From Ricordea florida (Eukaryota; Cnidaria; Anthozoa; Corallimorpharia; Ricordeidae): 64,000 bases of DNA. Numbering within the stretch: the stretch's first letter is position 1; every line of letters starts with the position of its first letter. The DNA lies in NCBI GenBank assembly GCA_949710005.1, contig OX453285.1:5289632-5353631 (forward strand), given 5' to 3'. The notes beneath the pieces were generated by a model. It saw nothing but the letters and a program-made list of their open reading frames with translations, made no database searches and was not told the origin of the DNA. This document shows, in pieces, positions 37,901-46,994 of this stretch. A program made the position numbers and the translations under genes.

Positions 37901-39122
37901 TTATTCTTTGTGGATTTTTATCGGTTGGGTATACAGCTCGTGTTACACACCACTTAAAACATTCATTATCATTATAATTCTGTGAATTAATAATCGCATT
38001 CCTGTTTAACAATTCTTTGGGTAATTGAATATAAGATCCACCTAAAAGTGGAACAAAACGATCTATAAAAATGTCAAAGAATAGCACACGTTCGAATTCC
38101 CAACCAGATCCATTATTTATAAAATTTTCAAATAATACAAGTTGTTGCCCTGTTAATCTATCAAATAATTCTGATAAATCTGTTGCCTCGAGAACAATTT
38201 CTGATTTTTCAGAAGGAAAGGGTCTATCACAGTATTCAATTTCCCCAGTGTTAATATTTTTTTTCTTGAACATGCATGAAAATATAAATTTTGTCTTTAA
38301 TGAATTATGTGATTCAACTCTCTTTCTAAGTAAATCTATAACTTTTGGTTTGATTTTATGTAAGAATGTCTTTTCATCAATCTTTTCTTTTCCTTTAATC
38401 CTATAGCTTATATAATTACCATTAATGGCTGATTCATATTCCCTTGGTGTAAAATCTTCCACATTCTCGTTTCTTTTTGTTTTTGGTCTTGCACCCTCCT
38501 TCTCATAATCCCTATTATTTTTTCTTTCACCTTTCTTATTATCACTTTTAGGCGGTGGTTTTATTTCTTTGGGCTTATTTACTTTTTTATATCTTTCAAT
38601 AAATTTTTTAGCTAATTCTTCTGCTTTATTTTTTACTTTTTTAGGAATATATGGTTTAACAAAATTCCAAAACTTGTTTAATACATTTCCCATAAAAGGA
38701 GTTTGTTTTGTTTTTGTATTTTTCGGGGGTGGGCCTGGTGGAGTTCCCGGTCGACGATTAGGTGGTGGACCAGGTGGGGGGCTATCTGGATTAATTCGAT
38801 CCGGCGAACCAGGCATTGTTTGAGGAATAGTTAAAGGTGGTAAATTTGGTCGATTTGCTGGTCTTATTTGTTGTGGTTCAATTTCTGGAATTGGAAGAGG
38901 TAAATTTGGTTGATCTATTGGCCTCATTGGTGTATTACGTAGCTCATTAACAATTCCAGCAATATTAGTAATAATTTGTTGAATATTATTAATTACTTCA
39001 GGAATATTACTCAACTCTCGAACAAATTCTCTTTTATTAAAATACGATCGTCCCGGAATATTATACCATCTAGCTAAATGTTTCAGTTGCACAACATTTA
39101 ATCTTCTTAATTCTTGTTCCAT
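34869..39122 (-). CDS. Protein-primed family B DNA polymerase (unit B, 1,417 aa)
   Basis: In order: SAP-like motif (about 5-40, WYNIPGRSYFNKREFVREL), hydrophobic helices, a proline-rich linker (about 75-135), a lysine-rich basic region (about 155-220), zinc finger YFCDNCLHHF (~514-536), exonuclease I YADFEC (~573), Cys/His cluster CHICEKEL..DHCHLTGKYRG (~684-708), exonuclease II IHNLSGYDAH, an extra cysteine cluster CGKCDVCK (~810-817), exonuclease III, polymerase motif A YLDANNLYGGAM (~1,010-1,021), motif B KLMNNSVFGKTMEN and motif C DTDSLVY (~1,245). Catalytic residues are intact. The SAP-like N-terminus is absent from unit A's polymerase and resembles the small cysteine-rich proteins. A CTTTTAAA box is at 39,167-39,174. 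Confidence 0.92.
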   Translation of the reverse strand: MEQELRRLNVVQLKHLARWYNIPGRSYFNKREFVRELSNIPEVINNIQQIITNIAGIVNELRNTPMRPIDQPNLPLPIPEIEPQQIRPANRPNLPPLTIPQTMPGSPDRINPDSPPPGPPPNRRPGTPPGPPPKNTKTKQTPFMGNVLNKFWNFVKPYIPKKVKNKAEELAKKFIERYKKVNKPKEIKPPPKSDNKKGERKNNRDYEKEGARPKTKRNENVEDFTPREYESAINGNYISYRIKGKEKIDEKTFLHKIKPKVIDLLRKRVESHNSLKTKFIFSCMFKKKNINTGEIEYCDRPFPSEKSEIVLEATDLSELFDRLTGQQLVLFENFINNGSGWEFERVLFFDIFIDRFVPLLGGSYIQLPKELLNRNAIINSQNYNDNECFKWCVTRAVYPTDKNPQRITKELKEQSKNFNWDGINFPSTIQDVVNFENQNDYDIAIYGYDEKIGVYPIKRSSKRGFKLIRLLLLTEENKDEEINKDEETNKHFVLIKNISALIRRQVTKRKCKLYFCDNCLHHFHLKSSLEKHEGYCYLYNEARIDMLKNKDGSPCFLSFRNFVKKMRIPFVAYADFECILEKIKNNEPLDKSKSFTNKYQTHKPVAFGCYIKSFNENICKSKFYRYTAKSSEDDVAQKFVEYLEKEFRKIYKDCISYNVKRFKKFNKKNMIEYEKINYENATHCHICEKELGEDKVIDHCHLTGKYRGAAHNECNLNYKIPKFFPVIIHNLSGYDAHLFINNLAKTEGKIKLIPNNEEKYISFSKEIVVDTYKDKESDKMIDVKRDIRFIDSLKFMSSSLDSLSSNLTKCGKCDVCKGVIKGSRCLNPTDKNLHEITKYFVDEELKLLLRKGVFPYDWLDDFDKLNETQLPPKEAFYSKLRGEDISEDDYKHAKKVWETFNMKTMRDYLNLYLQSDVLLLADVFENFRDVCQSNYSLDPAWYYTAPGLAWDAMLKLTKIELEMINDIDMLIMIEKGVRGGIAQISNRYAKANNPYMKEYDPNIQTNYIEYLDANNLYGGAMSEPLPTHDLKWMSEKELKNWKNISCILEVDLKYPQHLHDLHSDYPLAPERIKVNRVEKLIPNLNNKKNYVIHHETLKKYESLGLEVTKIHRGITFEESAWLKPYIDLNTKLRAQAKNDFEKDFFKLMNNSVFGKTMENLRKRVDIRLVTNEKEARKLISKANYNRRTIFSENLMAVHMNKTHIKYNKPIYLGMCILDISKAMMYDFHYNYIKPKYGEKAKLLMTDTDSLVYDIETEDFYKDISLDVREMFDTSNYPKNHPSGIETGVNKKVIGKFKDEAGGRIITEFVGLRAKLYAFRMDGGEEIKKDKGMKKSVVENSIRFDDYKECLDSKAKQMREMPVIRSYKHFVYTETVNKVALSADDDKRIICKDGKHTLPYGHYRAEPSKTELGGNCVS

Positions 39123-39486
39123 TTTGTATATTAATTATTCTTCTTATTAAATTATTATTTTATTTCTTTTAAATCATTTTTATTTTAAAAAATTATTAAA
39201 TGTGCCAGGACCTCGTATCATATTCACATCGATTTTGTAACATATTAGCTATGGTTTGACAAGGGTTTGATTACGCCATGACCCGCGTAGTCTTGGTATA
39301 GGCTTGGTGAAATGTGTTAGGCTTGGTGAGGGCTTGGTGAGGGCTTGGTGAGGGCTTGGTGAGGGCTTGGTGAGGGCTTGGTGGGGGCTTGGTATAAAAT
39401 CCTTATTATAATTAAAATAAAGCTGAAATAAAATCGAAATAAAATCGAAATAAAAAAGTGTGCCAGCACCCCCATAATCACACATC
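39123..39486 (-). repeat. Unit B subterminal inverted repeat, right arm
   Basis: Reverse complement of 24,161-24,508, including the 11-bp tandem array (TGAGGGCTTGG units, about 39,322-39,390) and the CTTTTAAA box. The array length is about the same on both sides. Confidence 0.88.
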
Positions 39487-39894
39487 ATTATGTAATGAAA
39501 ATGAGTCAGATTCCTTCATCAGATTTTATAAGCTTCACATAGACTTGACATCGGCTTAACATTGGCTTTGCGACGGCCTATCCGCACTATTCATTGATTA
39601 TCAGAAACTTAACAATTTCACAGAGGTACCCGCCCGCCCACCCGATCATCCGACATGTACTTTGTTTAATCTTTGATCAGCTTCATGTCAATTTCACATA
39701 GGCTTGGCGGCGGCCTATCCACACTCTTTATTGATTATCAGAAACTTAACAATTTCACAGAGGTACCCACCCGCCCACCCGATCATCCGACATGTACTTT
39801 GTTAAATCCTTGATTGTATGAAATCACAGACAAAATCTTTGTCAAATTAGCTTATAAGCTAAAATTGTCTTGGAATCCGCTTTTTACATCTACT
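39487..39894 (-). repeat. Right terminal inverted repeat (408 bp)
   Basis: Exact reverse complement of 7,509-7,916 by direct reading, with two ACATGTCGGATGATCGGGTG subrepeats. Ends CATCTACT, followed by the ACCCT target duplication. Confidence 0.92.
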
Positions 39895-40927
39895 ACCCTG
39901 GTTCTCCGTCACGGCATGCGCCTCTATATTTAATGGTAAGCGTTGACATACTTCTTGACCGTCCCAATACTTTTCCAACTCCATTCCTGTTAGTACTAAC
40001 ACTTAAATCAGTAGAAAAGTCCTCCATGCGATGTTTCTTATCCAGGTTGGCCGCACAAGTTCTTCGGTTTCACATCATGGATTCGTCAATTTATTCTGTT
40101 TTCAGTAGTGGTTTCGTTCAATAACGAGTACTCATTTCGCTCAAATAAATTCTCATTCAAGTGCTAATTTCACTCTATGAGTTCTCATCAAAGCTTACTA
40201 TATTAGCAAGAGATTTTCTCATTTTCAGATCACTTTCGAGCCAACTGAAATTCATATACTGCTTGTAATCTTGGGGGCGGTCGATGGCGGTCGATGTCGG
40301 AAAAGCGAATAGTTATCATCTGTTCACGTTTAGCGCCTGGCCGAGTAAAAGGCTCATGAAATTCAGTCTCCAAGTTGGTCATTGTCCTAACTGGAAACAT
40401 TTAAACTCCTTTTGATTTTAGTAAGACCGCTAATGAGGCCCTGTTAGTGAGGTTGTTTATGTCGCGCGTCTGAGTTTCAAACCTTTTCACGTCGCAATTT
40501 CGGAAGGTCGAAGGTCGCTGTCGTAATTTCCCGTGAGCGGCTCGTCGTTCGTCGCCATTTCAGGTCCTTTATGTCGCCGTTTCAAGGCCACGTCGCTTGT
40601 CGAAATTTACCCCTAACAGGGCCTCGCTAATCGTCCTCTTAAGCTACAAAATCATTACAAACTCTGGCAACGGTACGATACACTTTCAGCGTGAACTTTC
40701 ATCAACAGACTTCCGTGACTTCGGTCACGACAATTGTCGTCTTCATATCGGTGCCCCCGAGTTCTATCCGACTAATTACGAAGTGTGTCTACACTGGAGT
40801 GAGTGAGTGAGTGAGTGAGTGAGTGAGCGAGTGAGTGAGTGAGTGAGTGAGTGAGTGAGTGACAATTTGCATATCGGAGTCCCCACAAAAACTCGCAAAT
40901 ACGCTTCGCGTATCCACGAGTTAAAAA
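39895..40927 (-). mobile_element. Transposon E, outer copy, right fragment
   Basis: Reverse complement of the left half of the inner E copy (9,480 to about 10,500), ending with TATCCACGAGTT. It includes a (GAGT)n microsatellite at about 40,798-40,862. The first five bases are the Polinton's target duplication. The fragment lacks ~20 bp around the integration point relative to the inner copy, so minor loss occurred there or the copies differed. Confidence 0.85.
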
Positions 40928-41499
40928 CGACATAATTTACGTAATCTTCGTCCTTTTCTCTCGCTTGTAATTTAAAGAATTCACAAAAAATTTTGATCGA
41001 TGTCAGCTCAGGCCTGCTGACGACCTCACAGAAAAGTAAAAAGGTTTGAAAAGGAGTAAAAAGGATAAGAAAAGTCGGAAAACTCTTGCTATCTTGAAAG
41101 AAAACAAAACGAAAAGAAAAGACGCGACGTGGCTCGTCATCTCTTTGCCTCTGTTATCAATCTACTGATAATGACGATAATGTTTGGAAACTATTCAGAA
41201 TCAACAACGAAGCACAAATTTCAGTGTAAGGATTTCATATATTCTTCGCCGATTTCTTGCGTATCCCTTTAAATAGAAAGGTATGTACAGTTGCCAGTGA
41301 GAAAAGCGTAAATGTATATGATTTAGTTCTTCTGAACTAGCGTAATTTTAATTTTAATGTTTGGTTAACCTCCATCGTTCTAGACTGATTAATTAGGTAA
41401 GAGGTAATCTTGTTGACACAGATATCAACTATGGCATTCTCCAAAAACCTCAAATTTTTTTCTCAGAAACAAAAACTGTTGCATTGCTAGGTGTTATCA
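40928..41499. other. No gene seen
   Basis: AT-rich sequence within the putative Ly6-like intron, right of transposon E. No repeat, RNA gene or exon could be supported. Confidence 0.45.
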
Positions 41500-42535
41500 C
41501 CCTGCATGGTTTCATGTACAATTGACGACTGTAGAGTAAAAGTAACAGTACCACAATACAGAACTGGTGAGAAGTTTTCAAGAGAATGGTTACAGTGCAT
41601 CGTTTGATCCACTAATGAAAACGTTAGAATCACACTATATAGTAAACCAAAGAATACAACAGTACCGTACTGTTGAATAGCTTTCAAAAGAATTTCTCGG
41701 AGCGCTTCGCAAGCCAAGTTGAGTAAAGATGGGCCACCGATGTTTCAGTACTGTTTCGAAATCTTGGCAGGGATCCAAACTTTGACTTTAACTTTTTCAT
41801 ATGTGGATCATACCACACAGTGTGACCATTCTTTGTAAAGCTACTGAACAGTACTGTACTGTGGTACTGTTTGTTTTACTATACAGTGTGGTTCTTACTT
41901 TTTCATCTGTGGATCAAACCATGCAGTGTGACCATTCTATGTAAAGCTACTGAACAGTACTGTACTGTGGTACTGTTTGTTTTACTATACAGTGTGGTTC
42001 TTACTTTTTCATCTGTGGATCAAACCATGCAGTGTGACCATTCTTTGTAAAGCTACTGAACAGTATTGTACTGTGGTACTGTTTGTTTTACTATACAGTG
42101 TGGTTCTAACTTTTTCATCTGTGGATCAAACCATGCAGTGTGACCATTCTTTGTAAAGCTACTGAACAGTACTGTACTGTGGTACTGTTTGTTTTACTAT
42201 ACAGTGTGGTTCTAACTTTTTCATCTGTGGATCAAACCATGCAGTGTGACCATTCTTTGTAAAGCTACTGAACAGTACTGTACTGTGGTACTGTTTGTTT
42301 TACTATACAGTGTGGTTCTAACTTTTTCATCTGTGGATCAAACCATGCAGTGTGACCATTCTTTGTAAAGCTGCTGAACAGTACTCTGCTGTGGTACTGT
42401 TTGTTTTACTATACAGTGTGGTTCTAACTTTTTCATCTGTGGATCAAACCAGCAGTGTGACCATTCTTTGTAAAGCTACTGAACAGTACTGTACTGTGGT
42501 ACTGTTTGTTTTACTATACAGTGTGGTTCTAAGGT
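41500..42535. repeat. ~106-bp minisatellite array with a degenerate inverted copy
   Basis: About seven tandem units of roughly 106 bp from 41,810 on, with the core CAGTGTGACCATTCTTTGTA...CTGAACAGTACTGTACTGTG. A more diverged inverted copy lies at about 41,500-41,700. The same family occurs as a single copy at 49,672-49,815 and, inverted, as an array in a MED1 intron (61,640-62,397). The units are partly self-complementary (CAGTACTGTACTG). Confidence 0.85.
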
Positions 42536-42552
42536 ATCATTTATTTTTGCAG

Positions 42553-42974
42553 CTCTTTCAATTGAATGCTACTCTTGCGGTTCCATTGAACAAGAGAATA
42601 TAACTTGCCAAGAAACTCTGGCGGTCACAAACTGCTCCCTTGATGAAGAGTTTGGTTACCTGTTTGACTCGTGCTTTACAATGACAGTCTTTCGCGAGAA
42701 CAGAGCAGAGAAAATCCTGGCAAATTGCAGTATGAGTTTTGGCTGCGAGGAGTTGGAACAAATACTGTGCGATTATTATGACGAGGAAGACCGCTGTTCG
42801 GTAGAATGCTGTACTGAGGACCTATGTACTAGTGACGTGGCGGCTTCGCCAGGAAATGGTGCCTCTGCGACTTATAAACTTCGTCTTCGCTCTTCAACGT
42901 TTAAGCTGTCACCATGGGGCATTGGACTCGCGATTTTTATGTGCTATTTTGTTTTTTACCACAAATGCTACTAA
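42553..42974 (+). CDS. Ly6/uPAR (three-finger) domain exon, GPI-anchor type
   Basis: The exon follows an acceptor (TTTTTGCAG, AG at 42,551-42,552). The frame opens with LSIECYSCGS and contains 12 cysteines ending in CCTEDLCTS, the signature of LU/three-finger domains (usually CCxxDxCN; here Thr replaces Asn). The C-terminus is a hydrophobic tail (WGIGLAIFMCYFVFYHKCY) after a small-residue stretch, as in GPI-anchor signals. So it is a cell-surface protein, possibly a receptor or CD59-like regulator; no orthologue is assigned. The signal peptide must come from an upstream exon; 2,314-2,374 fits in phase. The last ~8 codons and the stop lie in a palindromic element. Confidence 0.8.
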
Positions 42975-43218
42975 TCTCGCAATCTGATTGGCTGATTTGC
43001 CGTTGTCGATAAGAGTCTAGACAACGCTGCTCGCGTCAATGTGTCACGCAAAGAAATAGCCAATCAGAAACGCTGATTTTGGGGAATAAACCAATCAGAT
43101 TGCGAGAAAGTTATAGACAACGCCTGCTCTTTTTTTGTGTCACGATCTTGGTCACGCTCTGAAAAAAAAGAGAATTTTCTTTGACGCTCTTTGACGTTGC
43201 TATTGTGGTAAAAAACAA
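42945..43218. mobile_element. Palindromic MITE at the 3' end of the Ly6-like gene
   Basis: GTTTTTTACCACAA (about 42,950) pairs with TTGTGGTAAAAAAC (about 43,203), and CTCGCAATCTGATTGGCT (about 42,975) with its complement (about 43,090). It supplies the stop codon and an AATAAA (43,085-43,090) that could act as polyadenylation signal. Confidence 0.65.
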
Positions 43219-44923
43219 ATCAAATGTGGTTTAGCGTTGTCTGTACTCTTTCGATTTGTTAAGTTTCTTGTGTATGGCAGTGGATCAGACTACCGCTGCA
43301 GAAAATTTGTCTTCCATTGTTGCTCATTTATTACCAAAGATCCTGGCTCTCGTGCAAATGATTTATATACAACAATAGTATTGTCAACGTTGACAGTACT
43401 GTCCTTGAAATGGTTGCGTCACAACACGCGAAAACGCGAGTATTATCTGTGTGATGGCGGGGTACTAGAAATAAGCGTTATTGATCAAGCGTGAGGTTAA
43501 GGTGACTGCAGATTGGTAGGCTGCATAACAGGCGCTCATTTAGCCGAGCGCGAAGCGGAGACATTGAGCGCGAAACGCGACACGCAAGCGCGGAGCGCGA
43601 GACGAGGGAAAGAGAAAAATAAGGATTTATCTCGCCTCGCGCTTCGCGCGCTCGTGTACACCGCGCTGGCCCCGCTAATCCGACATATTGGCCAAGCTCT
43701 AACCTTCTGTGCCTTCTTTCAAAGCTTTCTCTCTTTTACTCCTTTGCCCAGACCCCTCATTTTTTCTCGCTTGGTCTGACGCTCGCCCCTCACCATCTGA
43801 AGGCCTGGAACATGCTAAGTTAATATGCGCTCGAAGTTGTGATAACTTGGAGAAAAAAATGGGGAGGGAGTTTATCTCGGTGTAAAAACCTGTGAAGTTT
43901 TTCTTTGTTATTTCACTATTGTTTTGTCTCAGTTGTGTTCTTTGTTCTACGCCACTCGTGAATGTAACAGATTTTTCGGCATATAATTCATGGTAGGCCA
44001 CCACATAGTCAGTTTTGAAATTAACTGTTTTTAATCGAAAATAATTTTTTAAAAAAATCGAAATGAAGTGTAAATAGGTCTTAATAGTTAGTTCTCGATG
44101 TAATAAATCATTATTGTTAAACAATAATAGTAGGAAAGACTTTTTATCCTTTTCTTTCTTTTTTTTGCTGCTTCCCTTTTAAAAGAAAAAAATTCACTTG
44201 TAGCACAGCACCACTAGTATTTTTGATATGCATTTAGGTGTTATTTTTATGTTATAAGATGACCCAATATTAATAATAATAATGTACGTATTTACATTGT
44301 GCTGACTTCATGAATAAATGATTGCCAGCGCATTAATTACAGAAAGTTTGAATAAAATAAAGCCACATAAAACTACTGTAATGGTCTAACTAATTAACAA
44401 AGAAAATAAGCTAATATTCTAAAATTGAATGAAAACTGTAAAATGAATAACCAACAATGATTAAAACAATACACTTAAGAATTATGAAAAGCCTGCTTAA
44501 ACAAATTCTTTTCAAATAAAACCTTTCAAGTCTTTAGAGTTCTACTGCTAAAAAATAGGCGTAGCTAGGATTTTTCAAAGTGGGGGGTCACGCCTAAGGT
44601 ACTAACGAACAACAACATTCTGCACATGTTCGGTCCCGCAAATGGAGGATGTAACTGCCTTGCAGTTGGAAAGATTTATTGCATGTCGATTCTTAGGATT
44701 AGCGTGTTTTTGTCACCTGAATTCTAGAGACAAAAAACAATTATCTCACAAAGGGGGGAGGGGTGTGACGGGTACCTCAGGAACCCCCCACCCCCCTACT
44801 AGCTACGACCCTAATGTTAGGAGTTAAAATGTTTGATTGGGGGAGGGGGTGGTGGAGCAGTGGCGCAAAATGCCCTGTTCACTAATGTTCTTTTGTTAGG
44901 TTCTTAAGGGTATTTTGATGGTA
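43219..44923. other. No gene seen; GC-rich patch
   Basis: 43,530-43,690 is rich in GCGCGAAGCGGAG-like short palindromes typical of repeated cnidarian sequence. The rest is AT-rich. Several short open frames have no domain or splice support. Confidence 0.4.
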
Positions 44924-45234
44924 ATTAAGGGACGGACCATTAGAAAAGTGATGGGGGGGGGGGGGATGGGGAAAAAACCAAAAAAAAAATTCATGCAAGG
45001 CAAAATGCCAAAAAGAAAATTCATGCAAAGAAGAAGGTAAAAAAAAAATCATGCAGAAGGAAGGTCCAATTGTGACTTTTTCACACGTAGTAAAAAAAAT
45101 TCGTGCAGAGAGGATCACCTGAAAAAAAAAATTTCTGCAAAAGCAGTGAGCGAAAAACAAAAATTCGTGCAAGCTGAAAATTCCCCACCCCCCCCCCCCC
45201 CCCCATCACTTTTCTAATGGTCCGTCCCTAATTA
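44924..45234. mobile_element. MITE family M1, copy 1
   Basis: Inverted ends GGACCATTAGAAAAGTGATG and complement, each followed inward by a long G or C run. The interior has repeated short units (AAAAATTCATGCA type). The near-identical second copy is at 46,318-46,606. Confidence 0.8.
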
Positions 45235-45349
45235 TTGGATGGTAATGAGTAGCGAACGTAGGAGGTAGCAAACGGAGCAAAGCTGTGTGCCACTGAACAC
45301 TATACACATAACGGTAATGGCTAAATAGAGATTTCACTCTGGGTGTAAA

Positions 45350-45660
45350 CTTACAGTGTGACTATTCGAACCAAAGACACCCAATTAAATTTTCTAGAAA
45401 TTATCCAATCATCATCGAGTATCGCTTGGACGCCATGATATCGCCTAACAGGAGCCCATTATCAGGCTCCCGCATCTAACCAATAGAATCTCTAGAAATG
45501 TTTTATATTTCGCTTAAGATGCATATGATTCGCTCTATGCCTGTACAAAACATATGAAGATTGAAAAAGAATCATCTTAGTCGGTAGAATCTCGCCACAA
45601 ATCCGTTGTTTAGCTTGAAAAACAGACATTCAAAATTTGTATGATAATTTATTTTGGTTG
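45350..45660 (+). repeat. Dispersed repeat R2, copy 1
   Basis: Shares long stretches with 52,570-52,850 in opposite orientation (GACTATTCGAACCAA, TCGCTTAAGATGCATATGAT). It contains the AGGAGCCCATTATCAGGCTC segment. No coding capacity is seen. Confidence 0.65.
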
Positions 45661-45935
45661 CATTGGTTCGAGTAATCGCACTGTAGGTGCTTTAGGTCAC
45701 TAAAATTCCTGGCTGTGCTGCATGGAATTTTGTTTGGGGAACAAAATGTGTTGGTAGTCAGACAACAGAATTCGACTTTGATTTGCTTGATTAAAATTGA
45801 AGCAGGAGCCCAGGTTGAAGGTGTTATTGATGCCTGAAACTTGCTCGAAGGATATAAGAAACGCAAGGTCGTTGTTGCTTTATCACTAGGAGTCTGTTCT
45901 TTAAACAACGTTTAAACCGAGCGGATCAATGTCAG

Positions 45936-46047
45936 TATCTGGACAACTGTGCACCTACCCCTCCCCTAAGCCAACCTTAACGCTAACATTTAACTTATTA
46001 TGACTTGTTGGGCTAGGGGAGGGGTAGGTGCAAAGTTGTCCAGATAA
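45936..46047. mobile_element. Short palindromic element
   Basis: ATCTGGACAACTGTGCACCT and CCCCTCCCC at the left mirror GGGGAGGGG and AGGTGCAAAGTTGTCCAGAT at the right, enclosing ~50 bp. Confidence 0.7.
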
Positions 46048-46317
46048 TCTCAGTGATCTGACTGAGCTTAACAAAATCGTTGCCTAATTGAATTTGAACT
46101 GCTCTAGTTTTCGTGGCTACGAGCCAGAAGGCTGGTAGCCTCCATGTATCGGGATGTTAAGTAAAAGTGAAAACGTGGCACGCGAGGGATGCTGGGATTT
46201 CAAGTTTTCGGACTATAGCTAGTTTATTACGCTCCAACCGCCAGACCCAATTACCTCAGAGACCAAATTTAAATCCTAACTACAGGTTAGAAATTGAAAA
46301 ACGCGACAAATCGTACT

Positions 46318-46606
46318 ATAAGGGCGGACCATTAGAAAAGTGATGTGGGAGGGGGGGGGGGAACAAAAAAAAATTCATGCAAGGGAAAATGCCAAGAAAA
46401 AAAATTCATGCAAAGAAGAAGGTAAATAAAAATTTCATGTAGAAGGAAGGTCCAATTGTGACTTTTTCACACGTAGTAAAAGAAATTCGTGCAGAGGGGT
46501 TCACCTGAAAAAAAAATTTCTGCACAAGCAGTGAGCGAAAGAAAAATTCGTGCAAGCTGAAAATTCCCCACCCCCCCCCATCACTTTTCTAATGGTCAGT
46601 CCCTAA
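46318..46606. mobile_element. MITE family M1, copy 2
   Basis: Same inverted ends and interior as 44,924-45,234, with shorter homopolymer runs. Confidence 0.8.
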
Positions 46607-46837
46607 AATAAAGTGCACAGCGTAAAAATTGCTAAATTGCAGTTACCACATGTAGTCGTAAACTACCTAGTTTTAAAACCATTCAATCTCGTTTAAACCC
46701 CACCAGAATATGCAGTCAATAACTGCCTACTCAAAATGAATTACGTTAATCAAATCTATCGCTAATTGGTCGGTTTCGCATGGAACCCTTGCGATTTCCC
46801 TTAAACCGCAGCTTTAGTTGGATATCGTTTAACCTTT

Positions 46838-46994
46838 TAAGAGTAAAATATATAAAGACACTATTGGGGCTTAAAGGGTTAAGGAGATAGTTTTTAACCC
46901 CTTAAGCCCCGAGGGGTCTCCCTGTTACGAGTAAAATCGTCTAGCATTAGCCAGAGTAAAATCTATAAAGACACTATTGGGCTTAAAGGGTTAA
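46838..46994. repeat. Small direct/inverted repeat cluster
   Basis: AAAGACACTATTGGGGCTTA occurs at about 46,855 and again, minus one G, near 46,967; between them TTAACCCCTTAAGCCCC is the complement of the following GGGGCTTAAAGGGTTAA. No function apparent. Confidence 0.5.

Larger units (their letters stand above)
7509..39894. mobile_element. Composite Polinton/Maverick: two virus-like genomes in one 32.4-kb element
   Basis: The element is bounded by matching 408-bp terminal inverted repeats starting 5'-AG, with a 5-bp direct duplication outside. Inside are two copies of a Polinton gene set: protein-primed polymerase, RVE integrase, A32-like packaging ATPase, major capsid protein and small membrane proteins. 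Unit A runs about 7,917-24,160 and unit B about 24,161-39,486. Each unit has its own subterminal inverted repeats, but only one pair of outermost termini exists, at the outer ends. Polintons normally have one such genome of 15-20 kb. The dimer reading rests on the repeats; an assembly artefact cannot be excluded from sequence alone. Confidence 0.85.
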
